A DNA stretch of 64,000 bases from Clostridium pasteurianum DSM 525 = ATCC 6013 (GTDB lineage: Bacteria > Bacillota > Clostridia > Clostridiales > Clostridiaceae). Shown in pieces: positions 1 to 9,306 of this stretch. A program made the translations under genes and the position numbers. Position 1 is the stretch's first letter. Each line of letters starts with the position of its first letter. The stretch spans positions 2,386,384 through 2,450,383 of the forward strand of contig NZ_CP009268.1 of assembly GCF_000807255.1 (NCBI RefSeq), in the 5' to 3' direction. The notes under the pieces were generated by a model. The model was not told where the DNA came from. It was given only the letters and a program-made list of their open reading frames with translations, and made no database searches.

Positions 1-1762
1 AACTCTTTCTTGCTTTTTCTTTTCTATTTTCCTTGTTTATATGATCTTTTATGTCCTTTAAAGCTGATTCTTCTTCATCTGAAGCATTTTTCCCTTGAAT
101 ATTTTCCTTCAATTTCGATACTAACAATGAAGGTGAGGTAGTACCAATAGCTATGGAAACATAGAGATCTTCTATACTATTGAGATTGTTTTTCTTTAAA
201 ATTGATTCTAAACCAATTTCTTTTATAAATTCAGCAAAATTATGTCCTTGTTTTTTTGCTTCCTTCTCTACAATTTCTTTTCCCCTAGTTATATTTTCCT
301 CTCTTTTAGCTTTTTTAAACCAGGCCTTTATTTTAATCTTTGCCTGGTTACTTTTAACACTGTTAAGCCACTGGATATTAGGTCCTTTATCTATTCCAGA
401 AGTTAAAACTTCTACTATCTCACCCGTTTTGAGTTTATAATCTAAAGGAACTATTCTGCCGTTTACTTTGGCACCTACACACCTATTTCCTATATCTGTA
501 TGGATTTTATAAGCAAAATCCACTGGTGTAGCTTCTGAAGGTAAACTGATAACAGATCCCTTAGGTGTAAATACAAAGACTTCATCCTCGAATAAATCTA
601 TCTTAAAATTTTCCATAAATTCTTCCGGATTAGTAGTTTCTTTCTGCCAATCCAACATTTCTCTTACCCAAGTAAGTTTTGTATCAAAATCTGCCTTTTC
701 TATTTCTACACCTTTATTATCTGTTCCCTCTACTATTCCCTCTTTATACTTCCAGTGAGCTGCAATACCATATTCAGCGGTCTTATGCATTTCATAAGTT
801 CTTATTTGAATTTCAAAAGACTTTCCTTGAGGTCCTATAACTGTAGAGTGAAGAGACTGATACATATTAGGCTTAGGCATAGCAATGTAATCCTTAAATC
901 TTCCCGGTATAGGTTTATACATTGTATGGACTATTCCAAGAACTGTATAACACTCTCTTATATCATTAACTAGTATCCTTATGGCCGTCAAATCAAATAT
1001 CTGATCTAAAGTCTTATTTTTATTTACCATCTTTCTGTATATACTATAAAAATGTTTAGGTCTTCCATCAATATCTGCCATTATATTAGCATCTTCCAAA
1101 TTTTTATAAAGTTCACTAATTATGCCCCTTATATATTCTTCTCTTTCCACTCTTTTTTCTGCTATATCATCTACTAATTCATAGTACTCATTAGGTTTTA
1201 TATATCTAAAAGCCAAGTCTTCTAATTCCCACTTTATTTTTGAAATACCAAGCCTGTGAGCTAGGGGAGCAAATATATCCAGAGTTTCTTTTGCCTTTTC
1301 CTTTTGTTTGCTAGCAGACATATATTTTAAAGTTCTCATATTATGTAATCTATCTGATAATTTTATTAATATAACTCTTATATCCTTTGCCATTGCAAGT
1401 AACATTTTTCTCACATTATCTGCCTGCTGTTCTTCTTTAGTCTTATAACTTATTTTACCTAGCTTTGTTACACCTTCAACTAAGTTTGCCACTTCACCAT
1501 TAAATTCTCTTGTAAGATCCTCATGAGTATATTCCGTATCTTCTATAACATCATGAAGAAGCCCAGCTGCTATAGTATTTTGGTCCATGCCCATCTCTGC
1601 TAAAATACATGCTACCTCTTCTGGATGTATAATATAAGGTTCTCCAGATTCTCTTTTCTGTTTTTTATGGGCATTCATAGCGAAATTATAAGCTTTATTA
1701 ATAAAATTTTTATCAACATTATAACAGTATTTATCTATCGTTTCCATTAGCTTGCTAAGCAT
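1..1762 (-). CDS. relA: Bifunctional (p)ppGpp synthetase/hydrolase RelA/SpoT, C-terminus cut by window edge
   Basis: Makes and degrades the stringent-response alarmones (p)ppGpp in the cytoplasm. The frame is open from an ATG at 1762 to the left edge, about 587 codons, so roughly the last 140 residues of a typical 725-residue protein are missing. The N-terminus carries an HD hydrolase domain with HDVIEDT and the LSDRLHNMRTL stretch. The synthetase domain follows (GRPKHFYSIYRKM, YQSLHSTVIGP), then a TGS domain (VFTPKG, PVDFAYKIHTDIGNRCVGA). The start has a good ribosome binding site (AGGGAGAG). It lies downstream of apt in the same direction, the usual Firmicute order. The C-terminal ACT domain should lie outside the window. 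Confidence 0.95.
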   Translation of the reverse strand, partial: MLSKLMETIDKYCYNVDKNFINKAYNFAMNAHKKQKRESGEPYIIHPEEVACILAEMGMDQNTIAAGLLHDVIEDTEYTHEDLTREFNGEVANLVEGVTKLGKISYKTKEEQQADNVRKMLLAMAKDIRVILIKLSDRLHNMRTLKYMSASKQKEKAKETLDIFAPLAHRLGISKIKWELEDLAFRYIKPNEYYELVDDIAEKRVEREEYIRGIISELYKNLEDANIMADIDGRPKHFYSIYRKMVNKNKTLDQIFDLTAIRILVNDIRECYTVLGIVHTMYKPIPGRFKDYIAMPKPNMYQSLHSTVIGPQGKSFEIQIRTYEMHKTAEYGIAAHWKYKEGIVEGTDNKGVEIEKADFDTKLTWVREMLDWQKETTNPEEFMENFKIDLFEDEVFVFTPKGSVISLPSEATPVDFAYKIHTDIGNRCVGAKVNGRIVPLDYKLKTGEIVEVLTSGIDKGPNIQWLNSVKSNQAKIKIKAWFKKAKREENITRGKEIVEKEAKKQGHNFAEFIKEIGLESILKKNNLNSIEDLYVSIAIGTTSPSLLVSKLKENIQGKNASDEEESALKDIKDHINKENRKEKARKS

Positions 1763-1887
1763 TGATTTCTCTCCCTAAAATCAAAGGCTGGTTATTACAC
1801 CAGCCAAATTATTTTACTATAATTATATATTATTATGTAATACTTTGCAATTTAAAATTAGGCTTTAGTGGTTTTATTTGTCTTAAC

Positions 1888-2406
1888 TTAAAATTCATAC
1901 TTAATAAGTGAATCTACATCATATTTTTTCAATTTTTCTCTTCCATTAAGACCAGTAAGTTCTATTAGAAAATTTATAGAAACTACTTCTCCACCTAGTT
2001 CTTCTACAAGTTTTGTCACAGCTTCTATAGTTCCACCTGTAGCAAGTAAATCATCTATTATTACCACTCTTGCTCCATTAGTAATAGCATCCTTATGTAT
2101 TTCAATAATATCCTTTCCATACTCAAGACCATATTCAATACCTAAAACTTCAGAAGGCAATTTTCCTTTTTTCCTTGCGGGTATAAAACCAGCATCTAAT
2201 GCATACGCAAGTGGTGCACCAAACATAAATCCCCTTGCTTCCGGTCCTATAACTAAATCTATATTTTTATCCTTCAGTATTTCAGCAAAGGAATCAATTG
2301 CATATTTAAAGGCTTTCTTATCCTTAAGCAACGTAGTTATATCTTTAAAACTTATGCCTTCTTTCGGGAAATCTTCAATAACTCTAATCTTATCTTCCAA
2401 ATTCAT
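1888..2406 (-). CDS. apt: Adenine phosphoribosyltransferase
   Basis: Salvages adenine by converting it with PRPP to AMP. The 172-residue length is standard. The PRPP-binding loop is visible as [13 protein letters not shown], and [13 protein letters not shown] is the conserved Apt signature near residue 57. It sits between the RecJ-like gene and relA, all on the minus strand, which is the common clostridial arrangement and puts purine salvage beside alarmone metabolism. A ribosome binding site (AGGAGG) precedes the ATG. Nothing is unusual in the protein. Confidence 0.96.
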   Translation of the reverse strand: MNLEDKIRVIEDFPKEGISFKDITTLLKDKKAFKYAIDSFAEILKDKNIDLVIGPEARGFMFGAPLAYALDAGFIPARKKGKLPSEVLGIEYGLEYGKDIIEIHKDAITNGARVVIIDDLLATGGTIEAVTKLVEELGGEVVSINFLIELTGLNGREKLKKYDVDSLIKYEF

Positions 2407-2514
2407 TTTTTATTCCTCCTAAATTAAAACAAACATAAATGAACCTTATTTAATTTGGGTTAGCTCCATAGTGAGGTATTAACAATAAATATTAGCACAT
2501 ATTTGCAATTAAAT

Positions 2515-3369
2515 TTATTTTAAAATCTCTTTATTTAAATACTTTGCAATTTGAAATGCTCTATAACTGTCATGAGTAGTAAAAAGCTCCACAGCAATTC
2601 TGGCATTATCAATTCTTCCAACCACACTTTTTGCGGAAATAACTGATTGTGACAATTTAATTACTGCTTTCTGATCAATTTTTTTAAAATTATTAATCTT
2701 CATAAGCGCTTTTATCCCATAATTATTAGTAGCAGCAAGATGTTCTAATCCTATGTCAACTATTGTCCTATTTTCTGCTTCTAAAGGCAATTTACTTGAA
2801 ATAGTCCCAATCATAGCTAAATCTATATACTTATATACCCCTTTTATTTTATAGTACCTAGAAACTGCTTCACAGAACTTAAATGCAATACCTGCAGCAG
2901 ATAAAAATTTAAAAGGATATTTACACAATTTTTTATTAGGATTTATGATTATTGCCTGTTCACAATCACTATAGATTTCATGATAATCAGTAACTATAAC
3001 ATCTATTCCCATATCTTGTGCTAACATAATTTCATCTTTTGAATTACTTCCACAGCCTACTGTTATAAGTAAATCAGCACCAAGATACCTTATGTATTCC
3101 TTCAAAGATTCACTGCTTATTCTATATTCCTCATCCATGTAATCTGGTATAAAATATTCTACATCAGCATTAAGATATTTTAATAATAAAAATAGTATGG
3201 ATATACCTGATATACTATCTACATCACTATACCCATATATTATTATCTTTTCTTTATTATTTACTGCTTTAAGAACTCTATTTATAGCTTCCCTCATGCC
3301 ATCCATAAAAAAAGGATTATGAAATTTTAACTGTTTTAAATAGTGGACATTTTCTTCAATTATCTCCAT
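2515..3369 (-). CDS. Truncated, catalytically degenerate RecJ-like DHH-family protein
   Basis: It occupies the slot where full-length recJ (single-strand-specific 5' exonuclease, usually 560 residues or more) lies between secF and apt in clostridia, but is only 284 residues. Only the N-terminal DHH core is present; the DHHA1 half and OB fold are missing. Metal-binding motifs have eroded: motif I reads GYSDVDSIS where RecJ has GDYDVDGI, motif II reads VGCG instead of VD(C/N)G, the DHH triad reads DYH, and motif IV reads GTISSKLPL instead of GTVADVVPL. The frame has no internal stop and has a ribosome binding site, so it may still be translated. I infer it is not an active nuclease. It may be a decaying gene or a repurposed nucleic-acid or nucleotide binder. 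Confidence 0.75.
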   Translation of the reverse strand: MEIIEENVHYLKQLKFHNPFFMDGMREAINRVLKAVNNKEKIIIYGYSDVDSISGISILFLLLKYLNADVEYFIPDYMDEEYRISSESLKEYIRYLGADLLITVGCGSNSKDEIMLAQDMGIDVIVTDYHEIYSDCEQAIIINPNKKLCKYPFKFLSAAGIAFKFCEAVSRYYKIKGVYKYIDLAMIGTISSKLPLEAENRTIVDIGLEHLAATNNYGIKALMKINNFKKIDQKAVIKLSQSVISAKSVVGRIDNARIAVELFTTHDSYRAFQIAKYLNKEILK

Positions 3370-3490
3370 AATTTATTCCTCCAGTTTTATAGAAAACATA
3401 ATATATTATATAATATATACTTTCATAATACAAATGTTTTGAGCTAAAAACTAAAGTATACCACTATTCATTTAAATTTTAATAAATTAA

Positions 3491-4378
3491 TTAAGACTTT
3501 TTACTTTCTATTTTTCTTTTATTAGCTCTCTTTTTTAGTAAAAACCATACTGGACTAGCTATAAATATAGATGAATAACAACCTGAAGCTATACCAACCA
3601 GTATTGGAAGCGTAAATTCCCTTACACTTGGAACAAATATATGTACACAGGTTATTGTAACTATTGTAGTTGTTACAGTACATATTGACCTTCCTACGGT
3701 TTGATATATACTTATATCAGCCATTTCTATCAAATCTTTGCCTCTCAGCTTCCTTTGATTTTCTCTTATTCTATCAAATATAACTATAGTATCAGCTATA
3801 GAATATCCTATTATAGTTAAGATTGCTGCTATAAAAGGTGTATTAATAGGAAGATTACCTATAGCATACACTCCCAATGTAATTAATATATCATGAATTA
3901 GAGCTATTACCGCTGCTAAACCAAACTTAAATTCAAATCTGTAGGCTATAAAAGCTAACATCAATACCATAGATACTGCTAATGAAATTACAGCTTTTTT
4001 TATAAGCTCGTTTCCTACAGTAGCTCCTATTCTTTCTCTGTTTATTAGATTTGAATCTTTTAATTTATACTTTTCCTTAATATCATTAAACAATTTTGTT
4101 GAATTTTCATCTGAAATAGCTTCACTATTAATTCTTATATCCAATTCCTTGTTATTTGCTTTAGTAGTCTCAAACTCATTAGCTTTAACATATTTTTGTA
4201 TTATCTTATCCGCATCTTCTTTATTAAAATCCTTGTTAATATTTATTTGAATAATAGTACCGCCTCTGAAATCTATACCAAAATTAAGTCCTCTGTAGGC
4301 AGTAAAGCCTATACTGATTATAATTAAAATGGCGGAAATGGTAAACCAAATTTTTCTATTTTCAACAACTTTAATCAT
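3491..4378 (-). CDS. secF: Protein translocase subunit SecF
   Basis: Membrane subunit of the SecDF complex that uses the proton motive force to assist Sec-dependent export. The 295-residue protein has an N-terminal membrane segment, the conserved periplasmic start FGIDFRGGT, and a cluster of C-terminal membrane segments containing GYSIADTIVIFDRIREN, the SecF signature. It begins four bases after the secD stop, so the two are translationally coupled. The C-terminus is lysine/arginine rich, as usual. Confidence 0.96.
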   Translation of the reverse strand: MIKVVENRKIWFTISAILIIISIGFTAYRGLNFGIDFRGGTIIQININKDFNKEDADKIIQKYVKANEFETTKANNKELDIRINSEAISDENSTKLFNDIKEKYKLKDSNLINRERIGATVGNELIKKAVISLAVSMVLMLAFIAYRFEFKFGLAAVIALIHDILITLGVYAIGNLPINTPFIAAILTIIGYSIADTIVIFDRIRENQRKLRGKDLIEMADISIYQTVGRSICTVTTTIVTITCVHIFVPSVREFTLPILVGIASGCYSSIFIASPVWFLLKKRANKRKIESKKS

Positions 4379-4382
4379 CTGT

Positions 4383-5621
4383 TTACCCCCTCTTTACCCC
4401 AAAGTGTTTAGGCTTACTTATTATTCCAATATCAATAGCCCAATTTAATAGATGTTTTGTTACAAATAATGCTGTAAATAAACTTACAAGTACTCCTATT
4501 ATAAGTGTTAAGGCAAATCCTTTTACAACACCTGATCCTAGAAAATATAATACAACCCCTGCAATTATTGTATTTATATTTGAATCTACAATGGAGGACA
4601 TAGCATTTTGAAAACCTGCTCTAGTAGCTGACTTTATAGATTTTCCAGCTTTAAGCTCTTCCTTTATCCTTGCAAAAATAAGCACATTTGCATCTACTGC
4701 CATACCAACAGTCAATAAAAATCCGGCTATTCCTGAGAGAGTAAGTGTTGCACCTATACCAGAAAATATGAAAAGTACTAAAAATACATATAGTATAAGA
4801 GCTATATCCGCCATAATTCCCGGAAGTCTAAACCATATAAACATAAGTGCTAAAACTATTGCTATACCAATTACACCTGCACGTACACTCAAAGGCAGTG
4901 CATTGGCACCAAGAGTTGCACTTACAGTTTTAACTTCTACAGTTTTAAGTGTTACAGGAAGTGCTCCAGCACTTATTATATCTGCTTGTCTTTTTGCTTC
5001 CTCAATACTCATAGACCCAGTAATTTGAGCTTTTCCATCAGATATAACAGAATTCACTGTTGGACTTGTAAGAACTTCATCATCCATATATATAGAAATA
5101 GTCTGACCTAAGTATTTTTCAGTAGCAGCTGCAAATTTTTTAGTACCGCTGTCACTTAACTGAAGGTTTATAAGCGGCTTATTATTCTGTGGATCAGTAC
5201 CTACACTGGCACTTTTCACATCGCTTCCCGTTAAAACTGTTGTATTGTCAGGACCTACAAATTTCAGCTGACCAGTTTTACCTATAGTTTTCAGTACATC
5301 ATCAGGATTATACTTGCCTGGAACCTCAACTCTTATTTTATCGCTTCCTTCTTTCGCTACGCTGGTTTCACTTACTCCCATTCTATTTACCCTTGAATCA
5401 AGTAATTGTATAGTTCGCTGCATAGTAGCATTGGAAACATTTTTGTCTGTAATCTGCTGTACTACTGACACTCCACCTTGAAGATCCAGACCTCTATTTA
5501 TAGTTTTACTGAAAGGTTTCACCTCATAGGTACTTCCCACAAAACCAAAAGTACCTAAATAAGCTAAAACTCCAATTATAACTATACTCAGTACAAAGAA
5601 AACTGCACTCTTTTTCTTCAT
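4383..5621 (-). CDS. secD: Protein translocase subunit SecD
   Basis: Partner of SecF in the export motor. The protein is 412 residues with an N-terminal transmembrane helix and a signature at about residue 45 (NRGLDLQGGVSVV). The extracytoplasmic P1 domain follows, then five membrane segments including GIAGFLLTVGMAVDANVLIF, the conserved SecD motif. Separate secD and secF genes, rather than a fusion, are typical of clostridia. The gene follows scfB on the same strand with about 95 bases between them. Confidence 0.96.
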   Translation of the reverse strand: MKKKSAVFFVLSIVIIGVLAYLGTFGFVGSTYEVKPFSKTINRGLDLQGGVSVVQQITDKNVSNATMQRTIQLLDSRVNRMGVSETSVAKEGSDKIRVEVPGKYNPDDVLKTIGKTGQLKFVGPDNTTVLTGSDVKSASVGTDPQNNKPLINLQLSDSGTKKFAAATEKYLGQTISIYMDDEVLTSPTVNSVISDGKAQITGSMSIEEAKRQADIISAGALPVTLKTVEVKTVSATLGANALPLSVRAGVIGIAIVLALMFIWFRLPGIMADIALILYVFLVLFIFSGIGATLTLSGIAGFLLTVGMAVDANVLIFARIKEELKAGKSIKSATRAGFQNAMSSIVDSNINTIIAGVVLYFLGSGVVKGFALTLIIGVLVSLFTALFVTKHLLNWAIDIGIISKPKHFGVKRG

Positions 5622-5717
5622 TTTTATCCTCCTTTGTTGGAAATATTTTTAGCCACCCATTTTACATTATAGTTGTGCACATATAATTAGTCAATATTAG
5701 GTAATTTCTTAGTGTCT

Positions 5718-7082
5718 TTAATATTTCATTGTTTTTGCTTTCAGTGCTATAGAACATTCTATTCTCTTTTTCTGCATCTTACAGCCTATTTCATAAGGTA
5801 TATGGAAATCCTTATTAAAATTATAATTATTGGCCTGACATCCACCGCTGCAGTAAAATCTTGCCCAGCAATCCCTGCATTTAGGTTTATTATATATATG
5901 AGCTTCTTTAAACTCCTTTGAAATTTCTTCATTTATATTGTCATCAAATATGGTACCTAATTTGAATTCTTCATTACCTACAAACTGATGACAGGGATAC
6001 ACATCTCCATCAGGTGTTATTGCCACATATTCATGACCTGCCCCGCATCCGGATATTCTCTTATAAACGCAAGGACCACCCTGTAAATTTATATTAAAAT
6101 GATAAAACTTAAATTCATTTCCCTCTTTATGTCTCTTAAGCATTTCTTCATATAATTTATCATATTGCTTAAATATTGTTTCTAAATCTTCTTCTCTTAT
6201 AGAAAGTGGATCTTCCTCTGGGAGTACCACTGGTTCAATAGAAATTTCTTTAAACCCCAAATCTGCCATATGTTTTACATCTTCAAAAAAATCTGTGTTA
6301 TTTCTTGTAAAAGTACCTCTTGCATAATATTGTTTAGAACTGTCTCTCATATCTACCATTTTTTTAATATTGGGCAAAATTACATCATAACATCCACTTC
6401 CATCTGCCCTTACTCTAACACTATCATTAACTTCTTTTCTTCCATCTATACTTAAAACTATATTCCCCATATTTTTATCAATATATTTCATTATTTCATC
6501 ATTTAATAAAGTTGCATTGGTAGTCATAGTAAATCTTATATTTTTATTATGTAATTTTTCCTGTACTTTTGCATACTCAACTATTTCTTTAACTGTATCA
6601 AAAGCTAAAAGCGGCTCTCCACCAAACAGGTCTACCTCTATATTATTTCTTGGGCCTGAATGTTTTATGACAAAGTCAATAGCTTTTTTACCTACTTCTG
6701 GAGACATTAACATTCTACATCCTTTGTACTCGCCTTCCTCCGCAAAACAATATTTACACTTTAAATTACAATCATGTGCTATATTTAAACACAAAGCTTT
6801 AATATATGACTTACCCTTTACTGATTCTCTTGCTATATCTTCATATAAATCTTTTGAATAAAGGACTTCTTCATCAACAAGTATTTTTATTTCATCATAA
6901 GCTTCAGATATTTCTTCTATAGTATATATATCTGAAAACTTATTTATAAGCTCTTCTTTTGATTTCAGCCCCTCTTCATCCAGCAAATCATAAACTAATT
7001 GGTCTATAGCATGTACACTTCCTGTATTTATATCTATAACATAATAATTATTACCTTGAATAAATTTATGAATTAATGACAA
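5718..7082 (-). CDS. scfB: SCIFF peptide (ranthipeptide) radical SAM maturase
   Basis: Radical SAM/SPASM enzyme that installs thioether crosslinks in the SCIFF peptide encoded just upstream at 7201-7338. The 454-residue protein has an N-terminal peptide-recognition region (about residues 1-90), the radical SAM motif CNLKCKYC at about residue 109, and a Cys-rich SPASM region near the C-terminus (GCGAGHEY, CHQF, PKCRDCWARFYCSGGC) for auxiliary Fe-S clusters. The reading frame begins at a TTG at 7082 behind a strong GAGGAGG; the in-line ATG five bases upstream is out of frame and stops at once, so TTG is the likely start. The family is defined by this peptide-enzyme pair near secDF/yajC in Clostridia. 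Confidence 0.95.
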   Translation of the reverse strand: MSLIHKFIQGNNYYVIDINTGSVHAIDQLVYDLLDEEGLKSKEELINKFSDIYTIEEISEAYDEIKILVDEEVLYSKDLYEDIARESVKGKSYIKALCLNIAHDCNLKCKYCFAEEGEYKGCRMLMSPEVGKKAIDFVIKHSGPRNNIEVDLFGGEPLLAFDTVKEIVEYAKVQEKLHNKNIRFTMTTNATLLNDEIMKYIDKNMGNIVLSIDGRKEVNDSVRVRADGSGCYDVILPNIKKMVDMRDSSKQYYARGTFTRNNTDFFEDVKHMADLGFKEISIEPVVLPEEDPLSIREEDLETIFKQYDKLYEEMLKRHKEGNEFKFYHFNINLQGGPCVYKRISGCGAGHEYVAITPDGDVYPCHQFVGNEEFKLGTIFDDNINEEISKEFKEAHIYNKPKCRDCWARFYCSGGCQANNYNFNKDFHIPYEIGCKMQKKRIECSIALKAKTMKY

Positions 7083-7121
7083 ATCATTTTCCTCCTCAAA
7101 ATATAAACTTAAAGCAATAAT

Positions 7122-7182
7122 TAAGACATCTGAAAATAAATAGACTAGAATAATTACTAGTCCATTTATCTAAGATGTCTTA
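7122..7182 (-). terminator. Long hairpin between scfA and scfB (partial terminator/attenuator)
   Basis: TAAGACATCT at 7122-7131 pairs with AGATGTCTTA at 7173-7182, and an inner stem (AGACTAG with CTAGTCC) closes a loop of about eight bases. Read from scfA the hairpin is followed by a weak U-rich tract (TAATTATTGCTTT). I infer that it lets the small peptide be expressed in excess over its maturase by incomplete termination or mRNA stabilisation. Confidence 0.6.
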
Positions 7183-7200
7183 ATCTACTGCTTGTATTAA

Positions 7201-7338
7201 TTATTGCTCACAAGCTAAATTTGCCACAGTACATGAAGTTTTACATGCAGACTGACATGAATTAGCACACTCTTTGCAGCCAGGTTTTTTTAAACTTTCT
7301 TTTATATTTGATTTGTTTATACTTTTTATGTGTTTCAT
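7201..7338 (-). CDS. scfA: SCIFF (six-cysteine-in-forty-five) ranthipeptide precursor
   Basis: A 45-residue peptide, ATG at 7338 and TAA at 7201, behind a GGAGG ribosome binding site. It has a lysine-rich leader (MKHIKSINKSNIKES) and six cysteines at positions 21, 24, 28, 32, 36 and 43 (core PGCKECANSCQSACKTSC). This matches the SCIFF family, whose core is crosslinked through cysteine sulfur by the adjacent radical SAM enzyme. The peptide is nearly universal in Clostridia. Quorum-sensing or regulatory roles have been proposed for ranthipeptides but nothing in this sequence settles the function. Confidence 0.96.
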   Translation of the reverse strand: MKHIKSINKSNIKESLKKPGCKECANSCQSACKTSCTVANLACEQ

Positions 7339-7401
7339 AAAAATTCCTCCATTCAATAAATTACTTGCTCAATTATAACACAATAACTCTTTTAAATAAA
7401 G

Positions 7402-7782
7402 TCACTCTATGTTAATTCCAAGCATTCCAGCTAATATGCCTACAAACACACATAACCCTAATCTAGATAAATCCTTTACTGTAAGCATTGCATCTCTACT
7501 CTGAGCTACAAGGGCAACCAAATAAAATATTATAAAATATATTAATGCCACCATAAGTCCATTTAGCCATCCTTTTTTACCAGTTTTTCTAGAAGCATAC
7601 ACCGAACCATACACTACGCTTAAAAGAGTTGCAACAATAATAAGTACTGAGGTAATACTCTCATTAACTTGCACAAAATGGACTACTACCGCATATATAA
7701 GTAATATAGCAAGAGTCATAAAGAAGCCCATAAGTACGCCTTCTATAACATTAACATATATACCCTTTCTTCTCTTCTCCAT
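7402..7782 (-). CDS. TIGR04086-type small integral membrane protein
   Basis: A 126-residue protein with four predicted membrane helices and a positively charged N-terminus (MEKRRKG). I chose the ATG at 7782 because AGGAGGTG lies just upstream; a GTG three codons earlier would sit in the ribosome binding site. The length, topology and position between yajC and the SCIFF gene match the TIGR04086 family, which is found only in this neighbourhood. The function is unknown. Transcription with yajC and scfAB suggests a link to membrane events or peptide export, but that is inference. Confidence 0.8.
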   Translation of the reverse strand: MEKRRKGIYVNVIEGVLMGFFMTLAILLIYAVVVHFVQVNESITSVLIIVATLLSVVYGSVYASRKTGKKGWLNGLMVALIYFIIFYLVALVAQSRDAMLTVKDLSRLGLCVFVGILAGMLGINIE

Positions 7783-7841
7783 AAAAAACACCTCCTATCT
7801 AATACTATTTATGTAGACAAGAGGTGTTTTATTACTATTTA

Positions 7842-8132
7842 TTATTTACTTGTTTCTATTTCTTTAGACTTACTGCTAACTATGGCATTTATAGCACGCT
7901 TTAAAACTTTTAGTCTTGCCTTATCAGGACCAGATTGAATAATTACATAATCATCTTGAATGTTAGTAATTTTGCCAATAATCCCGCCTGTTGTTACTAC
8001 TTCATCATTAACTTTTATGCTGCTGATAAGATCATTAAATTTTTTCTTTCTCTTTCTTTCAGGTAAGAATATCATCATATAGAATAATCCCAGCACTATT
8101 ACCATATATATTATAATAATATAGTTCTGCAC
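7842..8132 (-). CDS. yajC: Preprotein translocase subunit YajC
   Basis: Small accessory subunit of the SecDF-YajC holotranslocase. It is 96 residues from a GTG start at 8132, chosen because AAAGGAGG lies eight bases upstream. An upstream in-frame ATG at 8162 would overlap tgt. One N-terminal membrane helix (about residues 5-22) is followed by the family motif FLPERKRKKKF and a beta-rich domain containing KVNDEVVTTGGIIGKI. It follows tgt directly, as in most bacteria, and lies upstream of secDF on the same strand. Confidence 0.94.
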   Translation of the reverse strand: MQNYIIIIYMVIVLGLFYMMIFLPERKRKKKFNDLISSIKVNDEVVTTGGIIGKITNIQDDYVIIQSGPDKARLKVLKRAINAIVSSKSKEIETSK

Positions 8133-8148
8133 AAAAAATTCCTCCTTT

Positions 8149-9279
8149 CTAGGCTTTTCCATCCCACATATTCAACTTTTCTTTTTTAAACTCCTCAAAA
8201 TAATCTCCATCTATAGAATTTCTTATGTCTTCCATAAGTTTATTATAAAAATAGAGATTATGAAGGACACATAACCTTAACGCAAGCATTTCTTTGGCTT
8301 TAAATAGATGTCTTATATAAGCCCTTGAATAGTTTCTACAAGCAGGACATTCGCATCCTTCATCTATTGGTGATGAATCCAATTCATATTTTGCGTTGAA
8401 TAGATTTATTTTACCATATTTTGTGAACACATGTCCATGTCTTCCATTTCTAGCTGGAAGAACACAATCAAAAAAATCTACTCCCCTTGATACTGCTTCC
8501 AGAATGTTGCTTGGGAGACCTACTCCCATTAAATAAATGGGCTTATTCTGTGGCAGGTGTGGAACTACCACATCTATAATCCTATACATTTCTTCATGGG
8601 TTTCTCCTACTGCAAGTCCTCCAATAGCATATCCATCCAAATCAAATTTTGAAATAGTTTTAGCATGTTCTATTCTTATATCATCATAGATGCCACCTTG
8701 GTTTATGGCAAAAAGCATTTGTTTTTTATTTATAGTATCTTCAAGAGAGTTAAGTCTATCCATTTCATCCTTACACCTTTGCAGCCATCTTGTAGTTCTG
8801 GCTACGGAATTTTCTACATAACTTCTCGAAGAGGGATTTGGAATACACTCATCAAATGCCATAGCTATAGTAGATGCTAAATTGCTTTGAATTTGCATAC
8901 TTTCCTCTGGTCCCATAAAGATTTTTCTACCATCTATGTGAGAGCTAAAATATACTCCTTCTTCCTTTATTTTTCTTATATTAGATAAAGAAAATACTTG
9001 AAATCCTCCAGAGTCCGTCAAAATTGGTCTATCCCAATTCATAAATTTATGTAGACCACCTAATTGCTTAACAATTTTATTTCCTGGTCTTAAACTTAAA
9101 TGATATGTATTTGAAAGCTGCACTTGACAATTTATTTCCTTTAAATCCATAGTAGATACTGCCCCTTTTATAGCAGCCAAAGTACCTACATTCATAAACA
9201 CAGGAGTTTGTATAACTCCATGGGTCGTTGTAAATTCTCCTCTTCTCACCTTACCAGTGGTTTTTAGTAATTTGTACAT
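8149..9279 (-). CDS. tgt: tRNA-guanine transglycosylase
   Basis: Exchanges guanine 34 in GUN-anticodon tRNAs for the queuine precursor preQ1. The 376-residue length is standard. Visible motifs are the catalytic DSGGFQVFSL near residue 90, the second aspartate in RGVDFFDCVLPARNGRHG, and a C-terminal zinc site (CECPACRNY with a distal His in CVLHN). It is followed by yajC and preceded by queA, the next step in queuosine synthesis. A repeat element (9307-9436) separates it from queA. Confidence 0.97.
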   Translation of the reverse strand: MYKLLKTTGKVRRGEFTTTHGVIQTPVFMNVGTLAAIKGAVSTMDLKEINCQVQLSNTYHLSLRPGNKIVKQLGGLHKFMNWDRPILTDSGGFQVFSLSNIRKIKEEGVYFSSHIDGRKIFMGPEESMQIQSNLASTIAMAFDECIPNPSSRSYVENSVARTTRWLQRCKDEMDRLNSLEDTINKKQMLFAINQGGIYDDIRIEHAKTISKFDLDGYAIGGLAVGETHEEMYRIIDVVVPHLPQNKPIYLMGVGLPSNILEAVSRGVDFFDCVLPARNGRHGHVFTKYGKINLFNAKYELDSSPIDEGCECPACRNYSRAYIRHLFKAKEMLALRLCVLHNLYFYNKLMEDIRNSIDGDYFEEFKKEKLNMWDGKA

Positions 9280-9306
9280 TAGGTTTATCTTCTCCTTACG
9301 TAGTCT

